DNA of 7,081 bases from a bacterium (lineage in GTDB: Bacteria; Patescibacteriota; Minisyncoccia; UBA6257; GWB1-50-10), in assembly GCA_021814835.1 (NCBI GenBank), contig JAKAHO010000031.1:1-7081 (forward strand), given 5' to 3'. The notes under the pieces were generated by a model. It had not been told where the DNA came from. It saw nothing but the letters and a program-made list of their open reading frames with translations, and made no database searches. A program made the position numbers and the translations under genes. This document shows positions 1 to 6,035 of this stretch, in pieces (within the stretch, counting starts at the first letter, position 1; each line of letters starts with the position of its first letter).

Positions 1-496
1 CCGCGTCCCACACGCCAATAACCGAGCAATCACCGCCAGTGGGGGCGCTGATAATCTTCGTACTGTGAACGGTCTGAATTGTCACCAGATGAGGCTCAGC
101 AATATTAAGAATGAAATTGTAACTACCGCTCGCATCGGAAATAAATGTCTGAAGATTGGCAAGACCGTCTAGATAACGATAGTATGTTGTATTCGGGAGA
201 AGACCGGAAACGGTAAAGGCAGTGTCAACTGCGGAACTTGTTGCTTCTGTGATGATATTAATGACTTTGGGAATTGATGTCATTGTTAGACTGACGGGAT
301 TCGTCGTATGGAGAGAGATATTTAAATAATCGGAGTCGGTAATGGCAAAATCCGTACTAGTGGCACGAACCTCGCCTTTAGGTGCGGGGGCAACCTGGGC
401 ATACGCGGATTGCGCGCCTATAAAAACAAAGGCGACAATAAATATTGTCGCTACCAAGAAAACTGACCTCCCCGCCAAACGAGAGATGTTTTTCAT
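1..496 (-). CDS. Secreted surface-type protein, N-terminal part (runs off the window)
   Basis: The ATG at 496-494 opens a frame that stays open to the window edge: 165 codons, with the 3' end missing. Residues 1-10 form a basic n-region, about 11-28 a hydrophobic core, and A31-Y32-A33 followed by Q34 is a classic signal peptidase I site, so the product is exported. The mature part is rich in Thr, Ser and beta-branched residues with no Cys until C157. Around 97-130 (GLLPNTTYYRYLDG, then SDASGSYNF) it reads like a beta-sandwich or fibronectin-III-like repeat. The segment TGGDCSVIGVWD (153-164) resembles a motif I associate, from memory, with large Patescibacteria surface proteins that continue into a parallel beta-helix; that part lies outside the window. 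Function unknown, perhaps adhesion or envelope structure. Codon choice looks more AT-rich than in the chaperone genes. It is probably a separate transcript with its own promoter. Confidence 0.85.
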   Translation of the reverse strand, partial: MKNISRLAGRSVFLVATIFIVAFVFIGAQSAYAQVAPAPKGEVRATSTDFAITDSDYLNISLHTTNPVSLTMTSIPKVINIITEATSSAVDTAFTVSGLLPNTTYYRYLDGLANLQTFISDASGSYNFILNIAEPHLVTIQTVHSTKIISAPTGGDCSVIGVWDA

Positions 497-504
497 TTGC
501 CTGA

Positions 505-513
505 ATTATATCA
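505..513 (-). promoter_or_regulatory. Extended -10 promoter of the secreted-protein gene
   Basis: The minus strand reads TGATATAAT at 513-505, a perfect TGn extended -10 with consensus TATAAT. No good -35 lies 16-18 nt upstream, which fits an extended -10 promoter. Transcription would start near 498-499, so the ATG at 496 would be at or within about 3 nt of the RNA 5' end. The only Shine-Dalgarno-like bases (AGG at 501-499) would then be at or outside the transcript end. It occupies the 52-nt gap behind dnaJ, in which I see no terminator hairpin. Confidence 0.6.
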
Positions 514-548
514 CATTAATTTTCGAAACTTATATATCAGCATGAAAC

Positions 549-1655
549 CTATATCTCCTTATCCAGGTCCTCCAACAACTTCTTTGCCTTTGAGGATACT
601 GACTTCGGGGTTTTGAGATTAAAACGAATGTAGAGGTCGCCGCGAGAGGACGAGCTGAACGAACCGAACCTCGGCATACCGCGCCCCGTAACCTTTAATG
701 CCTCGCGCACATTGAATCCGCCTGGGATGCGCACCTGGAATACCGTGCCGTCCACGTCGTGCATTGTAATATCGTTACCGAGTAATAATTCGGCAATGCT
801 GATATCTTTTTCGGTAATGAGGTCGGCTTTCCTGCGCTCATACTTCGCGGTCGGCTTCACGCGGACCACAACATAGAGATCGCCGCTGCCGCTCCCGAAC
901 TCGCCTGCCTCGCCATACCCTGCGAGCTTAATAATCTGGCCGTCTTCAATACCCGGCGCGATTTCTACCTTTGCTTCGCGTTGTTTTACCACGCGGCCCG
1001 TGCCCTTGCACTCGTGGCACTTTTCGTTGGGCACCTCGCCGCGTCCGTGACAATCGGGACACGCGCGCACCTGCGCAAACTTTCCGAAAAAAGTCTGACG
1101 CTCTTCGCGAATCTCGCCCTTTCCCTGACACTTTGCGCACTTCTTTGTGCCTTTGCTCTTCTCGTAACCTAATCCCGCGCAATGCGCGCACTCTGCGTAG
1201 GTCTGATAGTGCAACGTCTTTGATAACCCCTTAAATGCTTCTTCTAACGTAATCTCCGCGTGTATCTCGATATCCGAGCCACGCGTGTAGGTCGGTCTGG
1301 CGCGCGCGGCTGCCTGACCGCCGAAAAATTGTTCAAAAATATCACTCAAGTCGCCGAGGTCTTCAGCGCCGAAGTTCCCATTCCATTGCTGTCCCTGCGC
1401 GCCAAAGCCCGAGAAGCCCTCCCAGCCCGGTGGAACGCCGCCACCTCCCGCGCCTGCGCTGCCGAAGCGGTCGTATTGCGAGCGTTTATCTTTATTGGAG
1501 AGCACCTGATACGCCTCGTTCACTTCTTTGAACTTAGACTCATTGCCGCCCGCTTTGTCGGGGTGGAATTGGTGCGCAAGCTTTCTATATGCTTTTTTGA
1601 TGTCCTCTTCAGACGCCTCGCGGGAGACGCCAAGGACGGAATAATAATCTTTCAT
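549..1655 (-). CDS. dnaJ: Chaperone protein DnaJ (Hsp40, type I)
   Basis: Cytoplasmic co-chaperone that delivers unfolded clients to DnaK and stimulates its ATPase. All type I parts are present in 368 residues, the usual length. The J domain is at about 3-66 with HPD at 31-33. A Gly/Phe-rich linker follows at about 66-113. Four complete CxxCxGxG zinc motifs start at C156, C173, C199 and C213, giving two zinc sites. The C-terminal substrate-binding domains cover about 225-350. The start fixes the normal [10 protein letters not shown] opening; no Shine-Dalgarno sequence precedes it (TTTCTTAAATC before ATG). It is the last gene of the heat-shock cluster, separated from the membrane-protein gene by 63 nt that hold a plausible promoter, so it may be made both from the operon and on its own. 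No intrinsic terminator is visible after its stop at 549. Confidence 0.98.
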   Translation of the reverse strand: MKDYYSVLGVSREASEEDIKKAYRKLAHQFHPDKAGGNESKFKEVNEAYQVLSNKDKRSQYDRFGSAGAGGGGVPPGWEGFSGFGAQGQQWNGNFGAEDLGDLSDIFEQFFGGQAAARARPTYTRGSDIEIHAEITLEEAFKGLSKTLHYQTYAECAHCAGLGYEKSKGTKKCAKCQGKGEIREERQTFFGKFAQVRACPDCHGRGEVPNEKCHECKGTGRVVKQREAKVEIAPGIEDGQIIKLAGYGEAGEFGSGSGDLYVVVRVKPTAKYERRKADLITEKDISIAELLLGNDITMHDVDGTVFQVRIPGGFNVREALKVTGRGMPRFGSFSSSSRGDLYIRFNLKTPKSVSSKAKKLLEDLDKEI

Positions 1656-1658
1656 GAT

Positions 1659-1685
1659 TTAAGAAACAGCAGAAACTAATGACAT
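1659..1685 (-). other. Possible 8-codon mini-ORF just before dnaJ
   Basis: ATG at 1685-1683 opens MSLVSAVS and stops with TAA at 1661-1659, 3 nt before the dnaJ ATG. The predicted start of transcription from the dnaJ promoter falls at about this same ATG. If translated, ribosomes would finish beside a dnaJ start that has no Shine-Dalgarno sequence. An ORF this short can easily arise by chance. Confidence 0.15.
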
Positions 1686-1689
1686 ATAA

Positions 1690-1718
1690 CTTATAACTGC
1701 GAACACAGAACCAATCAA
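1690..1718 (-). promoter_or_regulatory. Candidate internal promoter for dnaJ
   Basis: On the minus strand TTGATT (1718-1713) and TATAAG (1695-1690) are separated by exactly 17 nt, matching sigma70 consensus at 4 of 6 and 5 of 6 bases. The -35 begins directly after the stop codon of the membrane-protein gene (1721-1719). Transcription would start near 1683, leaving a leader of about 28 nt. No CIRCE copy is visible here, so this promoter would be independent of HrcA. Confidence 0.45.
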
Positions 1719-2765
1719 CTACGGAAGAATCGTGAATTCTCTACTCAATGTTTCGTAGCTTACGAGCGCAAAATCTGACGCGATAAGGAACTTATACGCG
1801 ATAAATGCGAGAAGGTCGATAAGCCAGTACACGAGTGCCGCAACACTGCGGAGCGTGAGAAACACAAGGACCATAAGCAAGATTTGCCCGATTTGGAGCG
1901 TCACAGGCGGTAAAGTCTTTATATAATCCGCGAGCATACGGTATGCGGCCTCTTTTACTGTCTCACCTTTCTGGAAGGCGCCGATTTTCGATTCAATGGT
2001 GGATTTTAACTGGTCGGTGAGCTTTCCGAGTACTATCTCGCGGTCGGCCGCAGAGAGCTGGGCCAAGCCCGCGCTCAAATCGAAATTCACATTCGGAATT
2101 GCCCCAGCGGGCAGACGCTGAATCTGGGTGATGGTGAGCTCACGAAGCGCTTTGTCGATAGTCATATCAACGGTGACTGTCGGATAGACGAGCTTAATGC
2201 CCGGCTCGGCTGAAATAAGAATGCCATCAACAAGCTTGTGGCCGATAACGTTTGTGAGACCGCCCCACATTACGTAATTGAGGTACACGAGCGCCGTGGC
2301 GGTAGCGAGCACGCCCATCATAAGCTTCGGCGTAATCACGCGCGATATCTGAAAGAACTTAATCTTTACGCTGTTGCGCAATGTGCCCGTTCCCCTGAAT
2401 GCGGCCGCCACGACACAGAGAAAAAGGAAGGTGAATGCGCCAAGAAGAACGAGAATCGTATTCGACTTCGTGTACTGCATAAACAGCACGAGCGGAGCGA
2501 ATGCCTCCGCAAGCGCAATGCCCCATACAATCGAGAAATGTTTAATAAAGAACGCGTTTAAGACGTTCATTATGATGAACAAAATTGCAGCACCCGACGC
2601 AAACCACAAGAATGCATACTGGAACGTGGTCAGAAATGCATTGAATTCATACACTGCTGCCACACTGGAGGCAATCGAGACAAGCGCGAGGACAACAACT
2701 TTCCAGATGCTGTAATCCGCTTCTTCAAATTTTGACTGACTGATTACCTCCGGTGATTCAATCAT
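1719..2765 (-). CDS. Unknown multi-pass membrane protein inside the heat-shock operon
   Basis: I do not recognise this 348-residue protein. Hydrophobic segments are at about 21-40, 50-72, 78-97, 102-123 and 147-167. A largely soluble stretch runs from 168 to 290, then one long or two closely packed segments from 291 to 328. The basic loop at 124-147 (several Arg and Lys) and KH at 75-76 fit the positive-inside rule with a cytoplasmic N-terminus. This places the soluble stretch outside the membrane. That stretch has predicted strand followed by helix, contains AGLAQLSAADREIVLGKL (232-249), and has no Cys. No signal peptide, nucleotide-binding motif or protease motif (HExxH, GxSxG) is seen. Its ATG shares one base with the dnaK stop (TAATG), so it is very likely cotranslated with dnaK. 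This suggests, but does not show, a role in envelope stress or membrane-protein folding. Confidence 0.9.
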   Translation of the reverse strand: MIESPEVISQSKFEEADYSIWKVVVLALVSIASSVAAVYEFNAFLTTFQYAFLWFASGAAILFIIMNVLNAFFIKHFSIVWGIALAEAFAPLVLFMQYTKSNTILVLLGAFTFLFLCVVAAAFRGTGTLRNSVKIKFFQISRVITPKLMMGVLATATALVYLNYVMWGGLTNVIGHKLVDGILISAEPGIKLVYPTVTVDMTIDKALRELTITQIQRLPAGAIPNVNFDLSAGLAQLSAADREIVLGKLTDQLKSTIESKIGAFQKGETVKEAAYRMLADYIKTLPPVTLQIGQILLMVLVFLTLRSVAALVYWLIDLLAFIAYKFLIASDFALVSYETLSREFTILP

Positions 2766-4651
2766 TATTGCGTAGGTTGTTCGGGTTGGGGTCCCGCTGC
2801 TTCCGGGTTAGGCTTAGTATCTTTATACATCATTTCGCCTATCTTTTGAAGTTCAGTCGAGAGTTCCTGTGTCGCCTGCTTAATCACTTCTGCATCATCT
2901 TTATCTTTCACTTCCTTTACGCGCTCAATTTTCTTGGTTATCGCGTCTTTAAGCTCGGCAGTTACCTTATCGCCCGCATCTTTAAGACTCTTCTCCGCAA
3001 CATAGACAAGCGACTCCGCCTGGTTCTTTATTTCGATTACTTCGCGCTTCTTCTGGTCTTCCGCAGCATGTGTCGCAGCTTCCTGCTTCAAGCGCTCGAT
3101 TTCTTCCTTGTTCAAGCTCGTCGATGCCTCAATCTTTACCGTCTGCGACTTTCCTGATGCCTTATCCTTTGCGGATACGCTCAAGATGCCGTTCGCGTCG
3201 ATATCGAACGTGACTTCCACCTGCGGCATACCGCGGGGAGACGGAGGAATGCCATCGAGAATGAAGCGCGCGAGTGTTTTGTTGTCAGCCATAAGCGGAC
3301 GCTCTCCCTGGCCGATGTGCACCTCAACTGAGGTCTGGTTATCGGCTGCCGTTGAGAAGACCTGCGTCTTTGCAGTCGGCACGGTTGTGTTCTTCTGAAT
3401 CATCGGCGTGGCTACACCTCCCAACGTTTCAATGCTCAAGGTAAGCGGCGTCACATCAAGAAGAAGAATATCTTTTACATCACCCTGCAAAATACCCGCC
3501 TGCACCGCGGCACCCACTGCCACAACCTCATCCGGGTTAATACCCTTGTGCGGCTCCTTGCCGAACAATTTCTTTACCGCTTCCTGAATTGCGGGCATAC
3601 GCGTCTGACCCCCTACGAGCAATACTTCATTGATATCTTCAATCTTCAGGCCTGCACCTTTCGGCGCTGCGGCCGTTACTGCTTCCTTCACAAGCGCGAT
3701 TGAGTGGTCAATCATATCCTGCACAAGACTCTCAAGCTTTGCGCGGGAAAGTTTCATCACAAAGTGCTTGGGTCCCGATGCATCAGAGGTGATATACGGA
3801 AGGTTTATTTCCGATTCCATCGCAGTCGAAAGTTCGTGCTTCGCGCGTTCTGCAGCTTCCTTGAGGCGCTGGACTGCGAGCGGATCCTTCGAAACATCTA
3901 CGCCCTCCTGCTTTTTATATTCAGCAATGAGATGGTCTATAATGCGCTTATCAAAGTCATCGCCGCCGAGGTGCGTATCGCCGCCCGTCGCCTTTACTTC
4001 AACCGTCTGTTCTTTTGATTCCGCATCAAAACCGATTTCAAGAACCGAGATATCGAATGTGCCGCCGCCGAAGTCGTACACGGCAATCTTCTCGTTCTTC
4101 ATGCGGTTCATTCCGTATGCAAACGCCGCCGCCGTCGGCTCGTTTACGATACGACGCACCTTGAAACCCGCGATTTCGCCCGCGTTCTTCGTTGCCTGAC
4201 GCTGACTGTCGTCGAAATATGCCGGCACTGTGATGACCGCCTCGTCGATTGTCTCGCCGAGCTTTGCTTCCGCATCCGCCTTCAACTTCTGCAAAATCAT
4301 CGAAGAAATAACTTCGGGTGAGTTCCACGTCTCCCCCATCTTTACCTCAATGCCGCCCTGCACTGACTCACGCACTTCGAACGGAAACAACGCGCGGTCG
4401 CGCTGTACTTCCGCATCTTTAAACTTGCGTCCGATAAGGCGCTTTACCGAGTAAATAGTGTTCTTCGGGTTCACGACTGCCTGGCGTTTCGCCAAGAGGC
4501 CGATAAGGCGCTCATTCGCCTTGCTCATCGCCACAATCGACGGCGTGGTGCGGTTACCCTCGTGATTTTCGAGGATTTTCGGCTCACCGCCTTCCATTAC
4601 CGCCATTGCCGAGTTTGTTGTACCGAGGTCGATTCCTAATATTTTTGCCAT
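2765..4651 (-). CDS. dnaK: Chaperone protein DnaK (Hsp70)
   Basis: ATP-driven cytoplasmic chaperone that binds exposed hydrophobic segments of proteins. In 628 residues it shows the full Hsp70 plan. The nucleotide-binding domain is at about 1-385, with the phosphate loop GIDLGTTNS (6-14), K70 in VKRLIG, E171 in NEPTAA, the second phosphate loop YDFGGGTFD (192-200), GDTHLGG (224-230) and [10 protein letters not shown] (344-353). The interdomain linker DILLLDV is at 394-400, the beta substrate-binding domain at about 400-505, and the helical lid to about 608. The catalytic Lys and Glu fall at the same numbers as in E. coli DnaK (from memory). The tail (609-628) is short, rich in Pro, Gln and Glu, and lacks the EEVK-like end of E. 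coli DnaK. It starts 5 nt after grpE with no Shine-Dalgarno sequence, and its stop overlaps the next start by one base. Confidence 0.99.
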   Translation of the reverse strand: MAKILGIDLGTTNSAMAVMEGGEPKILENHEGNRTTPSIVAMSKANERLIGLLAKRQAVVNPKNTIYSVKRLIGRKFKDAEVQRDRALFPFEVRESVQGGIEVKMGETWNSPEVISSMILQKLKADAEAKLGETIDEAVITVPAYFDDSQRQATKNAGEIAGFKVRRIVNEPTAAAFAYGMNRMKNEKIAVYDFGGGTFDISVLEIGFDAESKEQTVEVKATGGDTHLGGDDFDKRIIDHLIAEYKKQEGVDVSKDPLAVQRLKEAAERAKHELSTAMESEINLPYITSDASGPKHFVMKLSRAKLESLVQDMIDHSIALVKEAVTAAAPKGAGLKIEDINEVLLVGGQTRMPAIQEAVKKLFGKEPHKGINPDEVVAVGAAVQAGILQGDVKDILLLDVTPLTLSIETLGGVATPMIQKNTTVPTAKTQVFSTAADNQTSVEVHIGQGERPLMADNKTLARFILDGIPPSPRGMPQVEVTFDIDANGILSVSAKDKASGKSQTVKIEASTSLNKEEIERLKQEAATHAAEDQKKREVIEIKNQAESLVYVAEKSLKDAGDKVTAELKDAITKKIERVKEVKDKDDAEVIKQATQELSTELQKIGEMMYKDTKPNPEAAGPQPEQPTQ

Positions 4652-4656
4652 AGTTT

Positions 4657-5145
4657 TTATTTAGATTGTTTTGCTTTGCTTACGATTACCCGTACCGGAC
4701 GTATTACTCTCTCATTTAACGAATACCCCCTCTCTATTTCTTCTACTACCACGCCATCAGGAAGCTCCGACTCGATTTCACCCAATGCTTCGTGATGCGT
4801 GGGGTCAAACATTGTTCCCTTCTCTGCGCGGATGGGCTGGAGTCCGTGGCGCTTCAACGCATCTTCCAACTGGGTTTTAATGAGCATCATTCCCTTGCCT
4901 GCCGCGCTCTCCGCTCCTGTCGCTGTAATCCCGAGATCGAAACTGTCTAAGATTGCCACCACATCGCGCACAATATTCTCATTCCCCATCTTCACCATTT
5001 TCTGCACCCGCTCCATCTCTTCTTTTTTAAAATTAGCGAGGTCAGCTTTTGCTCTCCTCCATCCTGCCAAGTACTCGTCTCTTTCCTTTTGACACACTCC
5101 CAACTCATCGAGTTCAGGTTCAGTATTTTTTATTTCTTCGTCCAT
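4657..5145 (-). CDS. grpE: GrpE nucleotide exchange factor
   Basis: GrpE dimers release ADP from DnaK and so reset the chaperone cycle; DnaK is encoded directly downstream. Residues about 15-60 form the charged coiled-coil helix, including [12 protein letters not shown] (30-41). The family signature follows at MFDPTHHEA (112-120), then [20 protein letters not shown] (131-150) of the beta-wing domain that contacts DnaK. At 162 residues it is on the short side, with only a brief acidic N-terminal tail, so the unstructured arm found in larger GrpEs is mostly missing. The ATG lies one base after the hrcA stop (TAA-A-ATG) and has only A-rich sequence in front, which suggests translation by coupling to hrcA. 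Confidence 0.97.
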   Translation of the reverse strand: MDEEIKNTEPELDELGVCQKERDEYLAGWRRAKADLANFKKEEMERVQKMVKMGNENIVRDVVAILDSFDLGITATGAESAAGKGMMLIKTQLEDALKRHGLQPIRAEKGTMFDPTHHEALGEIESELPDGVVVEEIERGYSLNERVIRPVRVIVSKAKQSK

Positions 5146-5146
5146 T

Positions 5147-5848
5147 TTATTCGTTTTTATTCTTTTTCTTCTTTCCCGACTTCAACCCTTTGAATAAATC
5201 TACCGACTGCTGGTAGTCCATACGCTTCGGACCGATTGAAAGCAATAATATCGTTCTCTCTCCTTCATCATACCGCGCGGCGATAACCGAGAGATGGTCA
5301 GAACGCGTTACGGGACTCTCGCCTACGAATACGCGCGGCCACAGCTCGCCCTCCTCCCACCAGTCGCGCTTCTTCGCCAACCGCTCTTCAATTTGTTCAA
5401 AATCTTTTACTACATCAACCAGCTCGTCTTTTGTTTCGGTTTCCAAGTGCTCGAGGAGCTCACGAAGTCCGCTCCCATACATCGTGCCCTGCTTCGGGTC
5501 ATAGCCGATGCTCAACACTTTCAACTGTTCCGACATCTGCTGAACCATAGACTTCATATCATTCATAAAAAGCTCGCACTTTTGCTCCTTTTCCTCAACC
5601 GCCGCTTCGCGCGCGAGCAATGCATCAACGAAGTGCCTGTAGGCCTTATCCGACGGAAAACGCCCGCCTGACGGGTGTTCTTGGTAAAAAAAGCCCGCCT
5701 CAGCGAGGCTGTTCAACTCCCAACGTATCATTGCCGGCTTTATGCCGAAATCGTGAAGTTCGTAAAGATATTCCGACGTAATGGGCTTCCCATTTTTAAT
5801 GAAATCCCTCACGGCGAGCTCAAGAATTGCGCGTGTGCGATCCTTCAT
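5147..5848 (-). CDS. hrcA: Heat-inducible transcription repressor HrcA (short form)
   Basis: HrcA binds the CIRCE operator and represses chaperone operons; in known systems GroEL keeps it active and stress releases it. The winged helix is at about 1-75, with the recognition-helix region [18 protein letters not shown] (36-53) and the wing HPSGGRFPS (58-66), matching the family's HSAGRIPT. A helical, probably coiled-coil stretch covers about 77-112. The C-terminal core keeps VGESP (175-179), LSVIAARY (186-193) and the hallmark GPKRMDY (206-212). The tail is Lys-rich. At 233 residues it is about 100 shorter than typical HrcA (around 340), with the loss in the middle, where other HrcAs carry a dimerisation insert. 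The start gives the normal family opening; an in-frame TAA upstream (5890-5888) excludes a longer form. AGG sits directly against the ATG, too close to be a working Shine-Dalgarno sequence. It is first gene of the operon and likely autoregulated. Confidence 0.95.
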   Translation of the reverse strand: MKDRTRAILELAVRDFIKNGKPITSEYLYELHDFGIKPAMIRWELNSLAEAGFFYQEHPSGGRFPSDKAYRHFVDALLAREAAVEEKEQKCELFMNDMKSMVQQMSEQLKVLSIGYDPKQGTMYGSGLRELLEHLETETKDELVDVVKDFEQIEERLAKKRDWWEEGELWPRVFVGESPVTRSDHLSVIAARYDEGERTILLLSIGPKRMDYQQSVDLFKGLKSGKKKKNKNE

Positions 5849-5852
5849 CCTG

Positions 5853-5906
5853 TTAGAAGCAGATCGCGGCTGTGCGCGAGCTGCATATTACATTTGTAAT
5901 CAACAT
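5853..5906 (-). CDS. Possible 17-residue leader ORF ending 4 nt before hrcA
   Basis: ATG at 5906-5904 opens MLITNVICSSRTAAICF and ends with TAA at 5855-5853, 4 nt before the hrcA ATG. AAAGG (5913-5909) lies 2 nt before this ATG, closer than usual but the best Shine-Dalgarno-like match in the leader. A ribosome finishing here would sit on the arm that can otherwise pair over the hrcA start, and could restart at hrcA. There is no protein-level evidence, and chance is possible. Confidence 0.25.
   Translation of the reverse strand: MLITNVICSSRTAAICF
5887..5900. repeat. 14-bp palindrome within the hrcA leader
   Basis: ATTACATTTGTAAT is a perfect inverted repeat of 6 bp with a 2-bp centre. As RNA it can make only a weak AU-rich hairpin of 5 pairs. 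It lies in the loop between the far-helix arms and inside the second leader ORF. It may be incidental, and I know of no regulator to assign to it. Confidence 0.35.
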
Positions 5907-5927
5907 GACCTTTGTTTCCCATCCCGT

Positions 5928-5966
5928 TTATTTACGCACGCAATCGCGGCTTCTAACGGGATTCAT
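5928..5966 (-). CDS. Possible 12-residue near-leaderless ORF at the 5' end of the hrcA leader
   Basis: ATG at 5966-5964 would lie only about 2-3 nt from the predicted RNA 5' end. It opens MNPVRSRDCVRK and stops with TAA at 5930-5928, exactly where the near helix's 3' arm begins. Translation would cover the 5' arm used by both competing helices. It has no Shine-Dalgarno sequence and would depend on leaderless initiation. It rests only on position and may be accidental. Confidence 0.2.
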   Translation of the reverse strand: MNPVRSRDCVRK

Positions 5967-5974
5967 ACCGTAAA

Positions 5975-6003
5975 AGTATAGGATTAGCACTCACGCACGT
6001 CAA
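5975..6003 (-). promoter_or_regulatory. Main sigma70-type promoter of the hrcA-grpE-dnaK operon
   Basis: The minus strand has TTGACG (6003-5998) and TATACT (5980-5975) with a spacer of exactly 17 nt, each 5 of 6 to consensus. This is the best promoter in the window. The CIRCE operator covers the whole -35 and most of the spacer, so bound HrcA would block RNA polymerase directly. The expected start of transcription is near 5968. Confidence 0.8.
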
Positions 6004-6010
6004 GTGCTAA
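5984..6010 (-). promoter_or_regulatory. CIRCE operator (HrcA binding site)
   Basis: On the minus strand the site reads TTAGCACTT-N9-GAGTGCTAA (6010-5984), against the established CIRCE consensus TTAGCACTC-N9-GAGTGCTAA. Only one base in 18 differs, and the 9-nt spacer is exact. It lies 135 nt upstream of hrcA and overlaps the promoter, so the repressor gene would control itself together with the chaperones. The single deviating base (T at 6002) is also the second T of the -35 TTGACG. The upstream edge shares 3 nt with the terminator hairpin. Confidence 0.95.
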
Positions 6011-6035
6011 ACACCCCCTCTTTAGGGGGTGTTTA
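6008..6035 (-). terminator. Likely intrinsic terminator of the pilin-like transcript
   Basis: On the minus strand TAAACACCCCCT and AGGGGGTGTTTA form a perfect 12-bp inverted repeat around the loop AAAG. Its first three bases are the stop codon of the pilin-like gene (6035-6033), and its last three are the first bases of CIRCE. The following U-run is short: UUU belonging to the stem, then AGCACUU. It may therefore terminate imperfectly, or act mainly as an RNA end stabiliser. The repeat is symmetric, but no plus-strand gene needs it. Confidence 0.65.

Larger units (their letters stand above)
5847..5968 (-). promoter_or_regulatory. Structured 5' leader of hrcA with two competing helices
   Basis: Transcription from the hrcA promoter should start near 5968, giving a leader of about 120 nt. 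Its 5' arm, AUCCCGUUAGAAGC (5962-5949), can pair in two ways. The near helix joins AUCCCGUU (5962-5955) to AACGGGAU (5928-5921): 8 perfect pairs. The far helix joins GUUAGAAGC (5957-5949) to GCUUCUAAC (5860-5852). After one C-A mismatch it continues through AUCC (5962-5959) with GGAU (5850-5847), taking in the first two bases of the hrcA AUG: 13 pairs in all. Inside it GUGCG (5939-5935) can also pair with CGCAC (5876-5872). The two helices share bases and exclude each other, one leaving the start free and one burying it. The pairing is read directly from sequence; a regulatory role is inference. Confidence 0.5.

Noticed and set aside
342..545. A 67-codon plus-strand open frame across the start of the secreted-protein gene
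   Set aside because: It is antisense to a clear signal peptide and its promoter, with no ribosome site and no coherent protein features.
497..548. Terminator after dnaJ
   Set aside because: I looked for a hairpin with a U-run on the minus strand and found only AT-rich sequence with the extended -10 promoter; transcription may read through into the next gene.
1260..1679. A 139-codon plus-strand open frame opposite the 5' end of dnaJ
   Set aside because: It mirrors the Gly-rich and J-domain coding sequence of dnaJ; the product is low-complexity Ala/Arg/Leu with no start signal.
3630..4199. A 189-codon plus-strand open frame opposite dnaK
   Set aside because: It is fully antisense to the highly conserved dnaK ATPase domain, its product has no recognisable domain, and it is explained by the codon pattern of the dnaK strand.
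5887..5900. The ATTACATTTGTAAT palindrome as a second operator
   Set aside because: It matches no regulator site I can name, lies about 70 nt downstream of the predicted transcription start, and is short and AT-rich enough to be chance. It is kept only as a repeat.
5863..5951. The direct repeat AGCCGCGAT (minus strand, 5951-5943 and 5871-5863) as a protein-binding repeat
   Set aside because: Both copies adjoin the arms of the leader helix, there is no third copy or regular spacing, and the RNA pairing explains the neighbourhood better.
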